From assembly GCF_014170335.1 (NCBI RefSeq), contig NZ_LZZS01000005.1, forward strand, positions 372,001-436,000: a stretch of DNA of 64,000 bases. The letters are read 5' to 3'. A program made the position numbers and the translations under genes. Below, one piece after another: positions 61,321 through 64,000 of the stretch. The number at the start of each line of letters is the position of its first letter. Positions within the stretch are counted from its first letter, which is position 1. The stretch comes from Achromobacter sp. UMC46 (GTDB taxonomy: Bacteria; Pseudomonadota; Gammaproteobacteria; Burkholderiales; Burkholderiaceae_B). The notes under the pieces were generated by a model that ran no database searches, was not told the DNA's origin, and saw only the letters and a program-made list of their open reading frames with translations.

Positions 61321-61721
61321 GCGCGGCCTGCGGCGTGCAAGGCGATGACCTGGTCCGCTTCGACCGTGGCGCCGGCGACGCCGACGGCGCCGATTGCCTG
61401 GCCCTGTTCGTCGTGCAGCACCACGCCGCCACCAAAGCTGATCAGGCCGCCATTGGTAGCCTCCAGCGTGTAGATCGGGCCGCCAGGCTGGGCTGCCGCT
61501 CCAAGCTCCAAGCTGTCGGTACGGAACAGCGCCGCTGTGCGGGCCTTCTTGATGGACACATCAATCGCACCAGGCACCGCATCATCCATGCGCAAGAAGC
61601 CTCGCAATAGCCCGGCCCCGTCCACGACGGCAATGTTGATGGCGAAGTGCTGTTCCCGTGCGAGCGTCTGGGCACGCTCGATGACGTGCTGGATGGTCGA
61701 TTCGTTCAAAGCGTGAGACAT
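61317..61721 (-). CDS. GlcG/HbpS-family protein
   Basis: A 134-residue protein of the GlcG/HbpS fold (IAVVDGAGLLRGFLRMDDAV, IKKARTAALFRTDSLELG, GGVVLHDEQGQAIGAVGVAG). The family binds haem or corrin-like cofactors in some members, while others are of unknown role next to oxidative catabolism genes. I start at ATG 61721 (MSHALNESTI). It is the first gene after IclR, 84 bp away, and overlaps the MFS gene by 4 nt. Confidence 0.85.
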   Translation of the reverse strand: MSHALNESTIQHVIERAQTLAREQHFAINIAVVDGAGLLRGFLRMDDAVPGAIDVSIKKARTAALFRTDSLELGAAAQPGGPIYTLEATNGGLISFGGGVVLHDEQGQAIGAVGVAGATVEADQVIALHAAGRA

Positions 61722-61805
61722 CGCGAAGACTCCATAAAGATTGCAGGAGGTTTCGATGATTCCCACTAATGACTTGCGTGGAAAGGCTCTTTGGCCGGTT
61801 GGCCA

Positions 61806-62525
61806 CTAAAGTTTGAGAATGTCGAACATTTCTCGCATGGCTGTTGCGGCCAAGCGGCATAGGGCTGGTTTGCGCAGGCGCTGGGATGGCCCGGCCACCC
61901 CAAGCGCTGCAACGACACGCCCTTGACGGCGCAGAGGCAGGGCCAGACAGTTCAACCCCGGTTCGGCTTCCTCCAAGTCCAGGGCATAGCCCTGTTCGGT
62001 GATGGCTGCCAATTCCTTCTCCAGCGCCGCCGGCATTGATTCGGCCCGGCGCAGGCTGCGTAACAATGCGGGGTCGTGGGCGAGGAAGACTTTGCCGATG
62101 GCCGATGTGGTCAAGCCTTCGCGCCGCCCACGAGGGCTGGCCACACGCAGGCTACCGTGACCTTCCACGGCATCGATGTAGAGGTATTCCCGCGTGCCGC
62201 AGGGCACCGCTAGGTAGCAGGTCTCGCCACTGCGCTCGGCCAGTGCGCGCAACGCGGGTGCAAATGCGGTACGCAAGCCTGCATCGGCATCTGCCAACGG
62301 CTGAGCAATCTCGCGCAGGCGCAACCCGAGCGCGTAGCGCGTGCCGTAGCGGGAAACGTATCCCATCGCGGCCAGGGTGTTGAGTAACCCATGCAGCGTG
62401 CTCTTGTGCAGGTTGAGCTGCGCGGCGAGATCGACCAAACGCGCTTCGCCTCCTGCCGCAGCAATGGCTTCGAGCAGCAGCATAGCTCGCTCCAAGGATT
62501 GGATGCGCCGATTTTCGTCAATCAT
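61806..62525 (-). CDS. IclR-family transcriptional regulator
   Basis: A 239-residue IclR regulator: winged HTH in residues 1-75 (LVDLAAQLNLHKSTLHGLLN) and an effector domain with CYLAVPCGTREYLYIDAVEG and the conserved GKVFLAHDP. IclR proteins typically control small catabolic or efflux operons in response to aromatic or organic acids. It is transcribed in the same direction as the HbpS-like/MFS/ABM genes and probably regulates them. Confidence 0.86.
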   Translation of the reverse strand: MIDENRRIQSLERAMLLLEAIAAAGGEARLVDLAAQLNLHKSTLHGLLNTLAAMGYVSRYGTRYALGLRLREIAQPLADADAGLRTAFAPALRALAERSGETCYLAVPCGTREYLYIDAVEGHGSLRVASPRGRREGLTTSAIGKVFLAHDPALLRSLRRAESMPAALEKELAAITEQGYALDLEEAEPGLNCLALPLRRQGRVVAALGVAGPSQRLRKPALCRLAATAMREMFDILKL

Positions 62526-62673
62526 GAACCATTTTCTCAGAAGCTCCGCCCGAATACCGGATGGGCAATAGAGTTTGACATTGTAAAACCTTTACACCAT
62601 CCAATATTAATGCGAATCCGTGACTGAGCCAGGCGTCAGCCTACTGACTGTCCTCTGAAGCGCCCTATAATTT

Positions 62674-62750
62674 ATGGTGTCAGACTACATTTCCCCAACC
62701 GACAGATAGTGATTGAGTATAAAAAAAGGCGCCGAAGCGCCTTTTTTACT
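62674..62750. repeat. Repeat R2 (right copy), containing the guaA terminator
   Basis: About 77 bp starting ATGGTGTCAGACTACATTT, through GTGATTGAGTATA and a hairpin to ACTCACCG. It is the second copy of R1 (59726-59803), in the same orientation; the two bracket the 2.9-kb IclR-MFS block. Confidence 0.7.
62721..62747 (-). terminator. Rho-independent terminator of guaA
   Basis: Stem AAAAAAGGCGC (62722-62732) and GCGCCTTTTTT (62737-62747) around a CGAA/TTCG tetraloop, with T-runs on both sides. On the minus strand it starts 24 bp past the guaA stop. Confidence 0.9.
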
Positions 62751-62771
62751 CACCGAAGGACTGCAGCAGGA

Positions 62772-64000
62772 TTACTCCCACTCAATCGTCGCCGGCGGCT
62801 TGCTCGACACGTCATAAACCACGCGATTAATCCCGCGCACTTCATTAATAATCCGCGACGAAACCCGAGCCAGCAACGGATGCGGCAGCGGCGCCCAGTC
62901 GGCCGTCATGAAGTCGAACGTCTGCACGGCACGCAGCGCCACGACATACTCATACGTCCGCCCGTCGCCCATCACACCCACCGACTTCACCGGCAGGAAA
63001 ACCGCAAACGCTTGCGACGTCAGCTCATACCAGGTCAAGCCACTAGCTTCATCCTTGGTATTACGCAGTTCTTCAATGAAGATCGCATCCGCGCGGCGCA
63101 GCAGTTCGGCATATTCATGCTTCACTTCGCCCAGGATCCGCACGCCCAGGCCGGGGCCGGGGAACGGGTGGCGGTAGACCATCTGCGGCGGCAGGCCCAA
63201 GGCCACGCCCAGTTCGCGGACTTCGTCCTTGAACAGTTCGCGTAGCGGCTCCAGCAGTTGCAGGTTCAGCGTGTCCGGCAGGCCGCCCACGTTGTGGTGC
63301 GACTTGATAGACGTAGCCTTGCCCGTCTTGGCGCCGGCGGATTCGATGACGTCGGGGTAGATCGTGCCCTGGGCCAGCCACTTGGCGCTTTGCTGCTTGC
63401 CGGCTTGTTCCTGGAACACTTCGACGAATTCGCGGCCGATGATCTTGCGCTTGGCTTCCGGGTCGGCGACGCCGGACAGCTTACCCATGAATTGCGCGGT
63501 GGCATCGACGTGAATGATTTTCACGCCCATGTTTTCGGCGAAGGTCTGCATGACCTGCTTGCCTTCGTCCAAACGCAACAGACCGTGGTCGACGAAGACG
63601 CAGGTGAGCTGGTCGCCGATGGCCTTGTGGATCAGGGCAGCGGCAACGGACGAATCCACGCCGCCGGACAGGCCCAGGATGACTTCGTCGGCGCCGACTT
63701 GCTCGCGGATGCGGGCAACGGCTTCCGAGACGTAGTCGGGCATGTTCCAGTCGCCCTGGCATTCGCAGATCTCGTTCACGAAGCGGGCCAGCATGGCCTT
63801 GCCTTGGACGGTGTGCGTGACTTCGGGGTGGAACTGGACAGCGTAGAAGCGGCGGTCTTCGTCGGCCATGCCGGCGATGGGACACGACGGCGTGGACGCC
63901 ATGATCTTGAAGCCCGGGGGCAGCTCGGTGACCTTGTCGCCGTGGCTCATCCAGACCTTCAGCATGCCGTGGCCTTCAGGCGTGGTGAAGTCTGCCAGGC
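62772..64000 (-). CDS. guaA: GMP synthase (glutamine-hydrolysing), partial
   Basis: The C-terminal ~409 residues of GuaA; the N-terminus lies beyond the right edge. Present are the end of the glutamine amidotransferase domain with the catalytic His-Glu ([12 protein letters not shown]), the ATP-pyrophosphatase loop [17 protein letters not shown], and the dimerisation domain to the terminal [11 protein letters not shown]. It converts XMP to GMP with glutamine and ATP. The 3' end of guaA is a known integration site for genomic islands, but here the gene is intact at its end and followed by its own terminator. Confidence 0.95.
   Translation of the reverse strand, partial: LADFTTPEGHGMLKVWMSHGDKVTELPPGFKIMASTPSCPIAGMADEDRRFYAVQFHPEVTHTVQGKAMLARFVNEICECQGDWNMPDYVSEAVARIREQVGADEVILGLSGGVDSSVAAALIHKAIGDQLTCVFVDHGLLRLDEGKQVMQTFAENMGVKIIHVDATAQFMGKLSGVADPEAKRKIIGREFVEVFQEQAGKQQSAKWLAQGTIYPDVIESAGAKTGKATSIKSHHNVGGLPDTLNLQLLEPLRELFKDEVRELGVALGLPPQMVYRHPFPGPGLGVRILGEVKHEYAELLRRADAIFIEELRNTKDEASGLTWYELTSQAFAVFLPVKSVGVMGDGRTYEYVVALRAVQTFDFMTADWAPLPHPLLARVSSRIINEVRGINRVVYDVSSKPPATIEWE

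Noticed and set aside
62740-62830. Genomic-island attachment site at the guaA 3' end
   Set aside because: No second copy of the guaA 3' sequence and no integrase were found in the window; the R1/R2 repeat lies outside the gene.

Overview
The window is GC-rich DNA from an aerobic betaproteobacterium. The gene families and their arrangement (a wsp surface-sensing operon, a Tat-exported gluconate dehydrogenase complex, an RbsABC-type sugar cassette, FhaC/FHA-like two-partner secretion, many LysR and TetR regulators paired with divergent targets) fit the Alcaligenaceae, most likely Achromobacter or a close relative. This placement is inference from gene content and codon style; no tRNA, rRNA or phylogenetic marker other than guaA is present. 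No CRISPR array, insertion sequence, integrase or origin was seen.

Layout. 0-6.7 kb: wspA-B-C-D-E-F, read leftwards and translationally coupled; wspF is cut by the window edge. 6.9-12.3 kb: an amidase, a TetR/thioesterase pair with a striking operator palindrome, and a LysR/MFS divergent pair. 12.3-16.2 kb: a DNA-repair pair, a FAN1-type VRR-NUC nuclease coupled to a DinG/XPD-like helicase that also carries a RecB-like nuclease module. 16.3-18.5 kb: a second LysR/MFS pair. 18.6-22.5 kb: a three-subunit membrane-bound gluconate-2-dehydrogenase-type complex. 23.4-33 kb: a sugar or polyol catabolic island, with GntR regulator, GlpD-like dehydrogenase and FGGY kinase on one strand and ABC transporter, aldo/keto reductase and class I aldolase on the other. 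33-34.6 kb: an APH(3')-type aminoglycoside kinase and an orphan RcsB-like response regulator. 34.6-46.3 kb: an adhesion region, with a TpsB/TpsA two-partner system whose exoprotein carries 14 GLUG repeats, then a five-gene chaperone-usher fimbrial operon. 46.7-54.9 kb: mixed housekeeping and accessory genes, including two TetR-controlled loci with visible operators, two decayed genes (a tautomerase and a short-chain dehydrogenase) and an AlkX/YcaQ-like DNA glycosylase. 55-59.7 kb: a MetR-like regulator, a divergent MetF-like protein, an FMN reductase, DUF1852 (MesX) and core MetE (MesD). 59.8-62.5 kb: an IclR/HbpS-like/MFS/monooxygenase block bracketed by two copies of a ~75 bp terminator-bearing repeat. 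62.8 kb to the end: guaA.

The most interesting system is the MesD/MesX locus. MesD is a folate-independent core methionine synthase known to depend on DUF1852 and oxygen, with an unknown methyl donor. Here the pair lies behind an FMN reductase and opposite a divergent MetF-like protein and a MetR-like regulator, with a 23 bp LysR-type inverted repeat between the two arms. This suggests a reduced-flavin, oxygen-dependent source of the methyl group. The second candidate is the polyol/ketose island: its enzymes define a plausible route (kinase, phosphate dehydrogenase, aldolase) for a substrate that cannot be named from sequence.
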